A stretch of DNA of 17,000 nt, taken from assembly GCA_018060305.1 (NCBI GenBank), contig JAGOWF010000019.1, forward strand, positions 1 through 17,000. The letters are read 5' to 3'. Shown here piece after piece: positions 1-8,461 of this stretch. Source of the DNA: Pyrinomonadaceae bacterium (GTDB taxonomy: Bacteria > Acidobacteriota > Blastocatellia > Pyrinomonadales > Pyrinomonadaceae). The position numbers and the translations under genes were made by a program. The notes below the pieces were generated by a model, which ran no database searches, was not told the DNA's origin, and worked only from the letters and a program-made list of their open reading frames with translations. Positions within the stretch are counted from its first letter, which is position 1, and each line of letters starts with the position of its first letter.

Positions 1-1515
1 ATGACGACAAAGGTCGTCAAGGGCAGCCTTTGGACGCTTGCCGGACAGGTCGCGCCGCTGGCGGTTTCGCTGTTTGCAACGCCGTTTGTTATTCGGATGC
101 TCGGAACTGATGGCTACGGCGTCCTCATCCTCGTTGCGCTGATCCCAACCTATCTCGGATTTGCAGATTTTGGGATGGCGATGGCTTCGACGAAATTCGG
201 GTCGCAGGTTTACGGGCAGGGGCTTTCACCCGAAAAGGAGGGCGCGGTCATTCGCACCGCTGCCTTTATTGCATTTCTGACGTCGGTGCCATTTGGATTT
301 GCGATATTCATCGTTTCAGACTGGATAGTAGGGATATTCAACGTCCCGGATCATCTGCATGCCGAAGCCGGCCTCGCACTAAAGATTGCTGCCGTCACCT
401 TTATCGTCAATTTCCTTAACAATATCTTCAATGCGCCGCAGCTCGCACGCCTGCGCATGGATCTGAATACGCTCGTTACATCGGGTTTTCGCATCCTCGG
501 AATAATCGCAACACCAATCGTGCTTTATCTCGACGGCGGAATATTTGGCGCGGTCCTTGTGTTGATGATCGCAAGCCTCTTAACGCTCGCAGGCCATATT
601 TTCATTTCCGGGAAGCTGCTTCCGAGTATGTTCGGGGTGACGATCGACATGCAATCAGTCCGGCCGATGCTTAAATTCGGCGGCGCCTTTGCCATGTCCG
701 GAATTGCGGCCGCGCTGTTTGTAAACGCAGAAAAGCTTATTTTGACGCGTGTTACTTCCGTTGAGACGCTCGCCTACTATTCGGTAGCGTTTACGTTTGC
801 TAACATGGCGACAATGTTTAGCCTCGCGATGGGACAGTCATTACTTCCCGCATTTTCTCAGCTATTTTTACCGGAAAAAAAGGAGCAGCTTAACGGCCTT
901 TTTTCTCGTGCAATGCGGATCAACATCTTTGCGTTACTCCCGGTTCTTGCCGTGTTATGTGTGATCGGCCGCCCCTTTTTTACTATCTGGGCCGGCGAGG
1001 ATTTTGGACGCGAAAGCACCTGGCCGTTTTATGTGCTGGTTATCGGCCTCTTCTTCAATCTTAGCGCCTACGTGCCCACAGCTCTTATGTATGCAGCGGG
1101 ACGAACTGAATTAATAGCTAAGATGTATTGGATCCAGCTCCTGCCCTACCTTGGGGTGACGACATTGCTCACGATCCAGCTTGGTGCAGTCGGTGCGGCA
1201 ATAGCATGGAGTCTGCGCGTTATCATTGACGTGTTCATTTATATCCATCTGGTTAGATCGATAGTCGGCGTGCGCTTTGCTGTGGTGAAGCAACTTCCAA
1301 ATTTGCTAGTCGGACTTTTAATCCTATCTCCGGCGATAGGATTCGCTGTGTTCCGGAATGAATGTTTAATTTGGCACGCCGTCGTAATGGTGTTTTGTCT
1401 GGCCCTTTATGGCCTGACGCTATGGAAAACACTAATTGACGCAGATGAAAAGATTTGGATTAGTACAAGACTCAATAATTTTTGGCGACTCCATTACCCA
1501 AACCGCTTTCAGTAG
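1..1515 (+). CDS. Wzx-like polysaccharide flippase (MOP/Polysacc_synt superfamily)
   Basis: This is a 504-residue, strongly hydrophobic protein with about 12-14 predicted membrane segments. Its N-terminus (MTTKVVKGSLWTLAGQ, then FATPFVIRMLGTDGYG) is typical of oligosaccharide-lipid flippases of the MOP superfamily: a short basic stretch, a first helix, and the LGxxxYG signature near residues 34-40. Members translocate undecaprenyl-linked repeat units across the inner membrane. It precedes a set of glycosyltransferases, as expected for a Wzx/Wzy-type locus. The ATG is the first base of the window, so a longer N-terminus cannot be excluded, but the protein looks complete. Base composition falls near its 3' end: by hand count GC is 34/60 at 181-240 and 22/60 at 1441-1500. 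Substrate specificity cannot be read from sequence. Confidence 0.88.
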   Translation: MTTKVVKGSLWTLAGQVAPLAVSLFATPFVIRMLGTDGYGVLILVALIPTYLGFADFGMAMASTKFGSQVYGQGLSPEKEGAVIRTAAFIAFLTSVPFGFAIFIVSDWIVGIFNVPDHLHAEAGLALKIAAVTFIVNFLNNIFNAPQLARLRMDLNTLVTSGFRILGIIATPIVLYLDGGIFGAVLVLMIASLLTLAGHIFISGKLLPSMFGVTIDMQSVRPMLKFGGAFAMSGIAAALFVNAEKLILTRVTSVETLAYYSVAFTFANMATMFSLAMGQSLLPAFSQLFLPEKKEQLNGLFSRAMRINIFALLPVLAVLCVIGRPFFTIWAGEDFGRESTWPFYVLVIGLFFNLSAYVPTALMYAAGRTELIAKMYWIQLLPYLGVTTLLTIQLGAVGAAIAWSLRVIIDVFIYIHLVRSIVGVRFAVVKQLPNLLVGLLILSPAIGFAVFRNECLIWHAVVMVFCLALYGLTLWKTLIDADEKIWISTRLNNFWRLHYPNRFQ

Positions 1516-1533
1516 TGGGTTCGCCGGCTAGAT

Positions 1534-2220
1534 ATGCGTTTAATAGATAGAGCGATTTACAAATTTTTCAAAGCAGAGCGCACCTATTCTCAGGCAGGTG
1601 AAGATAGGCTTCTTAGCTTTCTCTTTAACAGTTTCGACAAATCAAAAATATCGTATTTAGATATAGGTACCAACCACCCATTCATGGGAAACAATACTTA
1701 TTTGTTTTATAGAAACGGCGGGAGCGGTGTATGTGTTGAACCGAATTCAGAGTTGAGCAAGCTGATAAGAAAACTCCGGCCCAGGGACACATGCCTTAAT
1801 ATAGGAGTTGGTGAACGCGAAAACGATGTGGTTGATTTTTACCTAATGTCATCGCACGGACTGAGCACTTTTTCAAAAGAAGATGCCGAGGAACTTGATG
1901 CAGCGGGAAAGTACAAGATCAAAGATGTACAAAAAATTCCCGTGAGAACAGTCAATTCCATTATCGAAGAAAATTTTGATGTGCCGATCGATCTGGTTTC
2001 AATTGACGTTGAAGGATGGAACGAGGAAATAGTAAGGTCGTTTGATTTTAGCAAGAACCGGCCGTTTTGTTTTTGTGTTGAAACGATCACATTTTCTGAG
2101 GATCATACCGAACGAAAGTTGACCGACATCTTCGATGTATTCGCCAAGAATGATTACTCCGTATATGCAGATACACATTTAAATACCATCTTCCTCAGGA
2201 ATGACTCAATGCGAAAATAA
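1534..2220 (+). CDS. FkbM family methyltransferase
   Basis: This 228-residue protein has the FkbM-type SAM-dependent methyltransferase layout. It carries a YSQAGEDRLL entry motif (18-27), glycine motif I YLDIGTN (41-47), the acidic ribose-binding residue in CVEPN (E69), and the family signature SIDVEGWN (156-163). FkbM enzymes O-methylate small molecules and, in polysaccharide loci, sugar hydroxyls. Here it probably methylates a glycan residue in the cytoplasm. It starts 18 bases after the flippase stop, without a clear Shine-Dalgarno. The gene is markedly AT-rich (18 of 60 bases are G or C at 1921-1980), unlike the asparagine synthase gene downstream (36/60 at 11401-11460), which suggests a different origin. 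The family call is firm; the methylated position is unknown. Confidence 0.85.
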   Translation: MRLIDRAIYKFFKAERTYSQAGEDRLLSFLFNSFDKSKISYLDIGTNHPFMGNNTYLFYRNGGSGVCVEPNSELSKLIRKLRPRDTCLNIGVGERENDVVDFYLMSSHGLSTFSKEDAEELDAAGKYKIKDVQKIPVRTVNSIIEENFDVPIDLVSIDVEGWNEEIVRSFDFSKNRPFCFCVETITFSEDHTERKLTDIFDVFAKNDYSVYADTHLNTIFLRNDSMRK

Positions 2221-2288
2221 AAACAGCTCTGCTAAGTCATACTCGGTTATGGGAAACCAAAACCGCCAATAAAACCTTTCGATTCAAA

Positions 2289-3158
2289 ATGATAATAACG
2301 AGATTGACCGGCGGATTGGGCAACCAGATGTTTCAATATGCTTTCGGACGGCAGTTGGCCGAAAGTCATCGTACAGAACTCAAATTGGACCTTGGCTTTT
2401 ACTCAAATCCGAAGTGGAATATTCCCGTTAGAACTTACGATCTGGACATATTCAATATTCGTGAGGCTTTAGCTACAGAAGACGAAACTACCCGGCTTGC
2501 CAAAAGAGTTCGAAATGATTTAACCGATCGCGCATTTAACAGATTATTTGGGACCAAAAGCAGTCACATACGTGAACCACATTTTCATTTTTCGCAAGCG
2601 GCGCTGGATCTGCCGGACAATATATATATCAGCGGTTATTGGCAATCTGAAAAATATTTCGTTGGCGTCAGCGATCTACTGCGACGGGAATTTACGTTCA
2701 GGGATGAGCCAAGCGAAAGCGCCGCCGCGATCCTGACCAGGATTCAAAGCACAAACAGCGTTTGCGTTCATGTCAGACGCGGTGATTTTCTGGTAAATCC
2801 TCTTAACGGGCTTTACGGAGTAGAATATTATAAGAAGGGTGAAGAGATAGTTTCGTTAGAGGTCGTCGATCCGGTATTTTACGTTTTTTCGAATGATATG
2901 GATTGGTGTCAAGCGAACTTGAAATTTGACGCTCCAACAGTTTTCGTATCGGATGATTTTGGAGAGAGGAAATTCCGGGATGACCTGAGGCTGATGTCAG
3001 CCTGCAAACATTTTATTATCGCCAACAGCAGCTTTTCGTGGTGGGCAGTATGGCTTGCGGCCAATAATGAGAGGCTCGTGGTCTCACCGACCGAGTGGTT
3101 CGCCGATCCGGCATTGGACACCAAAGACCTTTTCCCCAAAAGCTGGATCAGAATTTAG
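2289..3158 (+). CDS. Alpha-1,2-fucosyltransferase (glycosyltransferase family 11)
   Basis: This 289-residue protein begins with the GT11 hallmark GGLGNQMFQYAFG (8-20). It continues with SGYWQSEKYF (115-124), the GDP-fucose-binding HVRRGDF (161-167) and the C-terminal DLRLMSACKHFI followed by ANSSFSWW (232-252). All are diagnostic of bacterial alpha-1,2-fucosyltransferases (FutC/WbsJ/WbiQ type), which transfer fucose from GDP-fucose to a Gal or related acceptor. Length matches the family (about 280-300). No signal peptide or membrane helix is seen, so it acts at the cytosolic face on lipid-linked oligosaccharide. GDP-fucose synthesis genes (gmd, fcl) are not in the window. The gene lies 68 bases after the FkbM gene and shares its AT-rich composition. 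The acceptor cannot be inferred. Confidence 0.93.
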   Translation: MIITRLTGGLGNQMFQYAFGRQLAESHRTELKLDLGFYSNPKWNIPVRTYDLDIFNIREALATEDETTRLAKRVRNDLTDRAFNRLFGTKSSHIREPHFHFSQAALDLPDNIYISGYWQSEKYFVGVSDLLRREFTFRDEPSESAAAILTRIQSTNSVCVHVRRGDFLVNPLNGLYGVEYYKKGEEIVSLEVVDPVFYVFSNDMDWCQANLKFDAPTVFVSDDFGERKFRDDLRLMSACKHFIIANSSFSWWAVWLAANNERLVVSPTEWFADPALDTKDLFPKSWIRI

Positions 3159-3163
3159 TTGAT

Positions 3164-4051
3164 GTGACTGACAAATCGGTATCTGTTGTAATCCCAACGT
3201 ATAATTACGGACGCTTTATCGGTGAAACTATCGATAGCGTTTTGACGCAGACTTATGCTATCGCCGAGGTCATCGTGGTCGATGACGGCTCGACGGATGA
3301 GACAGAAGAGGTTGTTAAGAACTTTGGCGAAAAGGTTCGTTATATAAACCAGCAAAATTTAGGCGTCGGGGCGGCCAGGAACAAAGGTGTCGAGAGTTCA
3401 ACCGGTGAATTTATAGCGTTTCTCGACGCCGATGACACATGGCTTCCGGAAAAGATCGAAAAGCAGATTACGAAATTCGCTATGGATGGCGAGGTTGGGC
3501 TAGTTCATTGCGGAATGCGGGAATTTGACGCCGAAACGGGCGACATTCTGCAATTGTTGATTAATGGGGACGAGGGTTGGGTCGCCGACGGATTGCTCCT
3601 TTTCGAGAAACCGGTCGTAAATGTCAGCGGTAGTTCGATCGCGGTCAGCAGAAAGGCATTTAATGAATGCGGCGGGTTTGATACACGGCTCAAGAACGGC
3701 GAGGATTGGGAATTTTGTCTGCGCGTGGCGAGGAAATACAAGGTTGGGTTCATTGCTGAGCCTTTAGTGAATTACAGGAATCACGGCGTAAACGCCCACC
3801 TCAACGTCAGCGAAATGGAGCATTCGACGCTGATCGCGTGGTCAAAGGCGTTTGATACGACCGACGAGAACGTCCGGCGCATTCGTCGCAGATCATACGG
3901 GAATCTGCACAAGGTTTTGGCCGGATCCTACCTGCAAAGCGGGCAATACGGTGGGTTTGTGCGGAATTTGATCAAGAGCCTGTGGTTCAGGCCTTCATTT
4001 ATTGGTTATTATTTAACTGTGCCGTTCAAGCGGTATCGCAAGTCGCGTTAA
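3164..4051 (+). CDS. Glycosyltransferase family 2 (GT-A fold)
   Basis: The 295-residue product has a classic GT2 catalytic domain: SVVIPTYNYGRF (7-18), VVDDGSTD (38-45), the metal-binding DADD (88-91) and a GEDWEF catalytic-base motif (179-184). It is a soluble, inverting, nucleotide-sugar-dependent transferase expected to add one sugar to the growing lipid-linked unit. I chose the GTG at 3164, five bases after the fucosyltransferase stop. An upstream in-frame GTG at 3095 would add 23 residues (VRRSGIGHQRP and onward) that overlap the fucosyltransferase gene out of frame and do not resemble a GT2 N-terminus. The next gene's ATG directly follows its TAA, so the two are very probably co-translated. 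The sugar transferred is unknown. Confidence 0.9.
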   Translation: MTDKSVSVVIPTYNYGRFIGETIDSVLTQTYAIAEVIVVDDGSTDETEEVVKNFGEKVRYINQQNLGVGAARNKGVESSTGEFIAFLDADDTWLPEKIEKQITKFAMDGEVGLVHCGMREFDAETGDILQLLINGDEGWVADGLLLFEKPVVNVSGSSIAVSRKAFNECGGFDTRLKNGEDWEFCLRVARKYKVGFIAEPLVNYRNHGVNAHLNVSEMEHSTLIAWSKAFDTTDENVRRIRRRSYGNLHKVLAGSYLQSGQYGGFVRNLIKSLWFRPSFIGYYLTVPFKRYRKSR

Positions 4052-5029
4052 ATGAAGAGAAAACTGCTCGAGATCCTCGTCTGCCCAAAGTGCAAGGGCA
4101 TCCTCTCTTCGTCTGCTGCAGATGCCGAAGATATTGATGAAGGCGCCCTCGGCTGTGCGGCTTGTTCGGCGAGTTATCCGATAATCAACGGCATTCCGCG
4201 CTTCGTTGAGCCCGACAATTACGCATCCTCATTCGGGTATCAGTGGAATCTCTTTCGCAAGGAGCAGATCGATTCTCACAACGGAACGACACTTTCGGCG
4301 GACAGATTTTGGAACGAAACGGGCTGGACTAGGGATGAATTGAAGGACAAGTGGATCTTGGATGTGGGCTGCGGTGCGGGGCGTTTTCTCGATGTCTCGT
4401 CAAGCACAGAAGCAAACGTCGTCGGTATCGACATCAGCTCGGCGATCGACGCTGCTCAAAAAAATCTTGAAGGACGCACGAACGCGCACTTTGTGCAGGC
4501 TAGTATTTATGAACTGCCATTTCGTGACGAAACGTTCACATACTGCTATTGCATCGGTGTAATACAACACACGCCTGATCCGCCGCTCTCTCTGAGATCG
4601 ATCGGACGCATGGTAAAAAAAGGCGGCGAACTTGCGGTCACGATCTATGAACGGCGTAAATGGTGGACGCGTATCTATTCGAAATACTGGCTTCGCCCCG
4701 TGACAAAACGGATGTCAAAGGAAACGCTATTGAAGGTCATAAAGGGCGTGATGCCGGTCGCGTTTTCAATCACTGACGTGTTGTTTCGCATTCCGTTGCT
4801 GGGAAGAGCATCTATGTTTGTGATCCCGGTTGCGAATTACGTTCACGACGAGCAATTGAATCGGAAGCAGCGTTACGATTGGGCGATACTCGACACGTTT
4901 GACATGCTATCGCCGCAGTTCGATCTGCCGATGACCGAAAATGAAGCTGTGGAGGCGCTAAGATCTATCGGCATCGATTCAAAACGACATTCATATGACG
5001 GCCTGAATCTTGTCGGTCATAGAAATTGA
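4052..5029 (+). CDS. SAM-dependent methyltransferase with N-terminal Trm112-like zinc ribbon
   Basis: The 325-residue protein has two parts. Residues 1-51 form a Trm112-like treble-clef/zinc ribbon with Cys pairs at 11/14 and 35/38, ending in YPIINGIPRF, a typical Trm112 signature. The second part is a class I Rossmann methyltransferase with motif I ILDVGCGAGRF (102-112), acidic residue D127 (VVGIDIS) and a post-motif IGVIQHTPD (168-176). Such fusions are common in glycan and secondary-metabolite loci. It probably methylates a sugar or lipid-linked intermediate. The ATG is immediately adjacent to the preceding stop, which indicates operon membership. Its C-terminal half resembles that of the methyltransferase at 13085. 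The substrate is not deducible. Confidence 0.87.
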   Translation: MKRKLLEILVCPKCKGILSSSAADAEDIDEGALGCAACSASYPIINGIPRFVEPDNYASSFGYQWNLFRKEQIDSHNGTTLSADRFWNETGWTRDELKDKWILDVGCGAGRFLDVSSSTEANVVGIDISSAIDAAQKNLEGRTNAHFVQASIYELPFRDETFTYCYCIGVIQHTPDPPLSLRSIGRMVKKGGELAVTIYERRKWWTRIYSKYWLRPVTKRMSKETLLKVIKGVMPVAFSITDVLFRIPLLGRASMFVIPVANYVHDEQLNRKQRYDWAILDTFDMLSPQFDLPMTENEAVEALRSIGIDSKRHSYDGLNLVGHRN

Positions 5030-5033
5030 ATCC

Positions 5034-6266
5034 GTGCCAAAGAGTCTCTATGTTTGCTATTTCGGTCTGCGCGAGCCGCTCGTGCAGACGCAGGTCATTC
5101 CGTATCTAAAAGAAATCCTGAAGGACGGCGTCGAGATAAGTTTGCTGACGTTCGAGCCAGAGTTCAAAAAGAGGTGGACGAGCGAGGCGATCGAGGCCGA
5201 GCGACGAAAGTTGGCGGAGTCGGGCATCACGTGGCACGCGACCGGTTATCACAAATCGCCAAGCGTACCTGCAACTTTCTTTGACATCGTCAACGGCACG
5301 CGAATCGTCAGGAAACTTCTCGCGAGCGAGAATTATGACATTCTGCATTGCCGCGTGCATCTACCGGCCTTGATGGCGGCTATCGCGCGAACGTTTAGCA
5401 AGCACAAGCCTAAGATACTCTTCGACATTCGTGGATTCTTCCCCGAAGAATACACCGACGCCGGCGTCTGGCCCGAAGGCGGCTGGCTCTATCGAACAGC
5501 GAAGCGCGTGGAACGATGGCTGCTAAAAGAGTCGGACGGCTTTGTCGTCTTGACCGAGAAGGCGCGTGACATACTCTTCCCGGAATCAATAACGACAGGC
5601 CGCGACCGACTCGGACGCCCGGTCGAGGTTATTCCCTGCTGCATTGATACAGATCGCTTTGCGCGAGATCTGTCACGAGAAGGTGCTCGTAGAACATTAG
5701 GCGTCGAGGATCGTTTTGTGATCGTTTACGTCGGATCGCTCGGCGGCTGGTATTTGACCGACGAAATGATCGAGTTTTTTGCAGTTGCAAAGGAGACTCT
5801 GCCAAATTCGTTCATTCTGATACTGACGCAGCGTGATCGCGACAAAGTTAGCGATCTAATGAAGAGGCGCGGGTTTAGTGACGCGGATTTTATTGTCAAA
5901 ACAGTCGAACCGTCGCAGCTTGCAGACGAGCTGGCCGCGGGCGACATCGCGATTTCATTTATCAAGAGGTGCTATTCTAAACAATCGTCGAGCCCAACGA
6001 AGATCGGCGAATACCTCGCTTGCGGTCTGCCGATCGTGGCAAACCGCGGCGTCGGCGATATCGATTCGTTGATCGAAAGTAATGGGGTTGGCGTCCTCAT
6101 AGATGGAGTTGGCCGCGATGATTATGTAGTGGCTTTGGACAGAATACTGCAGCTAAGAAACGCCGGTGACCGATGTCGCGAGACTGCTGACCTGGAATTA
6201 AACATGGAAAAGGTTGGCGGCCACCGATACAGGCGGTTGTATAAAAATCTACTGTCGAAAGAATGA
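5034..6266 (+). CDS. Glycosyltransferase, GT4/GT1 type (GT-B fold)
   Basis: The 410-residue product reads as a GT-B retaining glycosyltransferase. The N-terminal domain opens with KSLYVCYFGLREPLVQTQV and contains ILFDIRGFFPEEY. A linker IPCCIDTDRF leads to a C-terminal Rossmann domain starting VIVYVGSLGGWY. The donor-binding segment SSSPTKIGEYLACGLPIVAN carries the E of the GT4 EX7E-like region. It probably adds a hexose or deoxyhexose from a nucleotide sugar at the cytosolic membrane face. I placed the start at GTG 5034, four bases after the previous stop. A TTG at 5010 would add eight residues (SVIEIES and so on) inside the preceding gene and is less likely. The 3' end overlaps the next gene by ATGA at 6263-6266, which implies translational coupling. 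Confidence 0.87.
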   Translation: MPKSLYVCYFGLREPLVQTQVIPYLKEILKDGVEISLLTFEPEFKKRWTSEAIEAERRKLAESGITWHATGYHKSPSVPATFFDIVNGTRIVRKLLASENYDILHCRVHLPALMAAIARTFSKHKPKILFDIRGFFPEEYTDAGVWPEGGWLYRTAKRVERWLLKESDGFVVLTEKARDILFPESITTGRDRLGRPVEVIPCCIDTDRFARDLSREGARRTLGVEDRFVIVYVGSLGGWYLTDEMIEFFAVAKETLPNSFILILTQRDRDKVSDLMKRRGFSDADFIVKTVEPSQLADELAAGDIAISFIKRCYSKQSSSPTKIGEYLACGLPIVANRGVGDIDSLIESNGVGVLIDGVGRDDYVVALDRILQLRNAGDRCRETADLELNMEKVGGHRYRRLYKNLLSKE

Positions 6267-7333
6267 AGGTCCTAGCATTAGTTCCTAGCCAAAAGGGCCA
6301 GTCGCCCGGTCAACGGGGAAGCATCGAACTCTGGGAAAACGTTTTGAAACCGGAGGGAATCGAGCTGGCATTTGCTCCATTTGAAACCGACAAGCTGCGC
6401 GAAGTTCTATACAAGCAAGGCAATAGCGTTGCTAAAGTCTTTGAAACTGTGCGGAGTTACGCTGAGCGATTAAGACTTTTGAGGCAAATCGAAGATTACG
6501 ATGCGGTTTTTGTTTATCGTGAAGCCGCTCTCCTCGGTCCGGCGTTTCTCGAAAAACGAATCGCCCGCAAGAGGCCGATAATTTATCAACTAGACGATCC
6601 GCTCTTTGTTCCATACCGCAGTCCGTCGAACGGCTATCTTTCGTATCTAAAATTTTTCGGAAAAGTAAAAGAGATAATTTCGTTCGCCAAAGTTGTCATT
6701 GTAAATTCGACGCCCATACGCCAGTATGCGGAGCAGTTCAGCAAAAATATCTGGCAGGTTCCCAGCGTCGTCGATACCGATAAGTTCACATACAGACCCT
6801 TTGCTGAAGACTTGGATCGAGTCTGTGTTGGTTGGAGCGGCAGCCCAACAACGCTCAAAAACTTGCAGATGCTCGAACGTCCGCTCCAAACCATCTCGAA
6901 GATGGGCCTTTGCGATATCCACCTGATCGGTGGGGAGGATTTCGATCTCGAGGATGTAAACTACACGGCCACGCAATGGTGTGAGGGAACCGAGGTCGAT
7001 GATCTTCGAAAAATGCAGGTCGGCCTTATTCCACTGCCTGATAGTCCGTGGAATCCGTACAAATTCATTATGAAAACGTCGCAGTATATGGCACTCGGCA
7101 TCGTGCCGGTAGGGACACCAATGGCGTCGAACACCGAAGCCATACGCCACGGTGAGAATGGTTTTTTGGCTGCGAACGAAGCCGAATGGGTTGAATATCT
7201 GACACTCTTGGCAAAAGATAATAAACTTAGAACACGGCTTTCGGAGCAAGCCGCAATGGACGCAGAGGCGAAATACAGCCTTCGGGCTCATACCGCGAGC
7301 ATCATCGCGGCGTTTCGTTCGGCGGTCGAATAA
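6263..7333 (+). CDS. Glycosyltransferase family 1/4-like protein
   Basis: This 356-residue protein begins MKVLALVPSQKGQSPGQRGS and has a GT-B organisation. The N-terminal half includes YDAVFVYREAALLGP and IIYQLDDPLF. A middle segment VIVNSTPIRQYAEQF leads to VPSVVDTDKF, the usual GT4 hinge. The C-terminal domain has CVGWSGSPTTLKNL, IPLPDSPWNPYKFI and YMALGIVPVGTPM followed by HGENGFLA, matching the nucleotide-sugar donor region. Start ATG overlaps the previous stop (ATGA), and the next gene's GTG follows after three bases, so it sits within a tight operon. It probably adds a further sugar to the lipid-linked repeat. The donor and linkage are not identifiable from sequence alone. Confidence 0.85.
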   Translation: MKVLALVPSQKGQSPGQRGSIELWENVLKPEGIELAFAPFETDKLREVLYKQGNSVAKVFETVRSYAERLRLLRQIEDYDAVFVYREAALLGPAFLEKRIARKRPIIYQLDDPLFVPYRSPSNGYLSYLKFFGKVKEIISFAKVVIVNSTPIRQYAEQFSKNIWQVPSVVDTDKFTYRPFAEDLDRVCVGWSGSPTTLKNLQMLERPLQTISKMGLCDIHLIGGEDFDLEDVNYTATQWCEGTEVDDLRKMQVGLIPLPDSPWNPYKFIMKTSQYMALGIVPVGTPMASNTEAIRHGENGFLAANEAEWVEYLTLLAKDNKLRTRLSEQAAMDAEAKYSLRAHTASIIAAFRSAVE

Positions 7334-7336
7334 TTT

Positions 7337-8452
7337 GTGAATGTTTTGGTAACAGGCGGCGCCGGTTTTATCGGCTCGCATCTTGTCGATGCGCTCGTTG
7401 AGAGCGGGCATCAGGTGCGTATTCTCGACTCGCTTGTGGAACAGGTCCACGGCGGCGGGGCACCGGCTCACCTCAACGAGGCGGCTGAGTTCATTGAAGG
7501 CGACGTTTGCGATGTCGAGGCCGTCGCAAAGGCCCTTGATGGCATCGACGTTGTCTATCATCAGGCGGCCGAGGTCGGTGTTGGCCAGTCGATGTATGAG
7601 ATCGTCAGGTATGTGAAGGCGAACGACCTTGGCACGGCCGTGCTGCTTGAGGAGATGATCAAGCGGCCGGGGCAATTCAAAAAGCTCGTCGTTGCATCCT
7701 CGATGTCGATCTATGGCGAAGGCGCGTATCGATGCGAGGGCTGCACGGTCGAAGTTAACCCTTTTTTGCGGTCCCCTGAGCAGCTCGCGGCGCATGATTG
7801 GGAATTCAAGTGCGAGACGTGTGGCTCTCTGCTGACCACGATCGGCACACCCGAGGCCAAGCCGCTGTTCCCGACGTCCGTTTACGCCGTTACAAAGCAG
7901 GACCAGGAGCAATACTGCCTCGCGGTCGGCCGTGCGTATGGCATTCCGACTGTTGCGTTCAGGTATTTCAATGTTTACGGCACGCGACAGGCTCTGTCGA
8001 ATCCCTACACGGGGGTATGTGCCATATTTTCATCGAGGCTGCTGAATGATCAGGCTCCGGCGATATTCGAGGACGGCGAGCAGTCGCGCGACTTCGTCCA
8101 CGTCAGCGACATCGTTCAGGCAAATCTGCTCGCGCTCGAAACGGACAAGGGTGATTTCGAAGCAATGAACATCGGTACGGGCCGGGCGACGAGCGTTCGC
8201 CAGATCGCTGAGCTACTGGCAAACGGCCTTGGCAAGGACATCGAGCCTGACATCGTCGGCAAATACCGCGAGGGCGACATCCGCCACTGCGTCGCTGATA
8301 TCTCAAAGGCCCGCCAACTGTTGGGCTATGAACCGAAGGTCTCACTCGAATCGGGCTTGGCCGAATTGCTCGACTGGCTCGCAACGCAGAACGCAGACGA
8401 TCGTGTCGAGGCCGCGACCGCGGAATTGAGGCAAAAAGGACTCGTAAAATAG
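7337..8452 (+). CDS. Extended SDR NAD-dependent epimerase/dehydratase, dTDP-L-rhamnose 4-epimerase-like, with Cys4 insertion
   Basis: This 371-residue extended SDR has the NAD-binding GGAGFIG (7-13), SSMSIYGEG (121-129) and the catalytic SVYAVTK (Y183, K187). It then has RYFNVYGTRQALSNPYTG (209-226) and RDFVHVSDIV (251-260). Stretches such as VGVGQSMYEI and FNVYGTRQALSNPYTGV match what I recall of WbiB-type dTDP-L-rhamnose 4-epimerases, so conversion between dTDP-L-rhamnose and dTDP-6-deoxy-L-talose is a plausible role; UDP-hexose 4-epimerase is the alternative. Unusual is the insert at about 131-168 with Cys pairs at 133/136 and 159/162, suggesting a structural zinc ribbon after the Ser motif. 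It starts with GTG, three bases after the preceding stop. The superfamily is certain and the substrate tentative. Confidence 0.85.
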   Translation: MNVLVTGGAGFIGSHLVDALVESGHQVRILDSLVEQVHGGGAPAHLNEAAEFIEGDVCDVEAVAKALDGIDVVYHQAAEVGVGQSMYEIVRYVKANDLGTAVLLEEMIKRPGQFKKLVVASSMSIYGEGAYRCEGCTVEVNPFLRSPEQLAAHDWEFKCETCGSLLTTIGTPEAKPLFPTSVYAVTKQDQEQYCLAVGRAYGIPTVAFRYFNVYGTRQALSNPYTGVCAIFSSRLLNDQAPAIFEDGEQSRDFVHVSDIVQANLLALETDKGDFEAMNIGTGRATSVRQIAELLANGLGKDIEPDIVGKYREGDIRHCVADISKARQLLGYEPKVSLESGLAELLDWLATQNADDRVEAATAELRQKGLVK

Positions 8453-8455
8453 AGG
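8451..8455 (+). promoter_or_regulatory. Shine-Dalgarno deciding the DUF4160 gene start
   Basis: AGAGG overlaps the stop codon of the epimerase gene and lies six bases before the ATG at 8462. This spacing supports that ATG rather than the in-frame TTG directly before it at 8459. It indicates co-translation of the small gene from the glycan transcript. This is direct sequence reading without experimental support. Confidence 0.5.
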
Positions 8456-8461
8456 TATTTG

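Noticed and set aside
3095..3163. N-terminal extension of the GT2 protein from a GTG inside the fucosyltransferase gene
   Set aside because: The extra 23 residues are an out-of-frame reading of the conserved GT11 C-terminus, and a GTG five bases after that stop gives a canonical GT2 start.
6647..7912. 421-codon open frame on the minus strand under the glycosyltransferase and epimerase genes
   Set aside because: It lies antisense to two genes with clear family motifs, crosses their junction, and its translation shows no recognisable domain. It is best explained as a codon-bias shadow.
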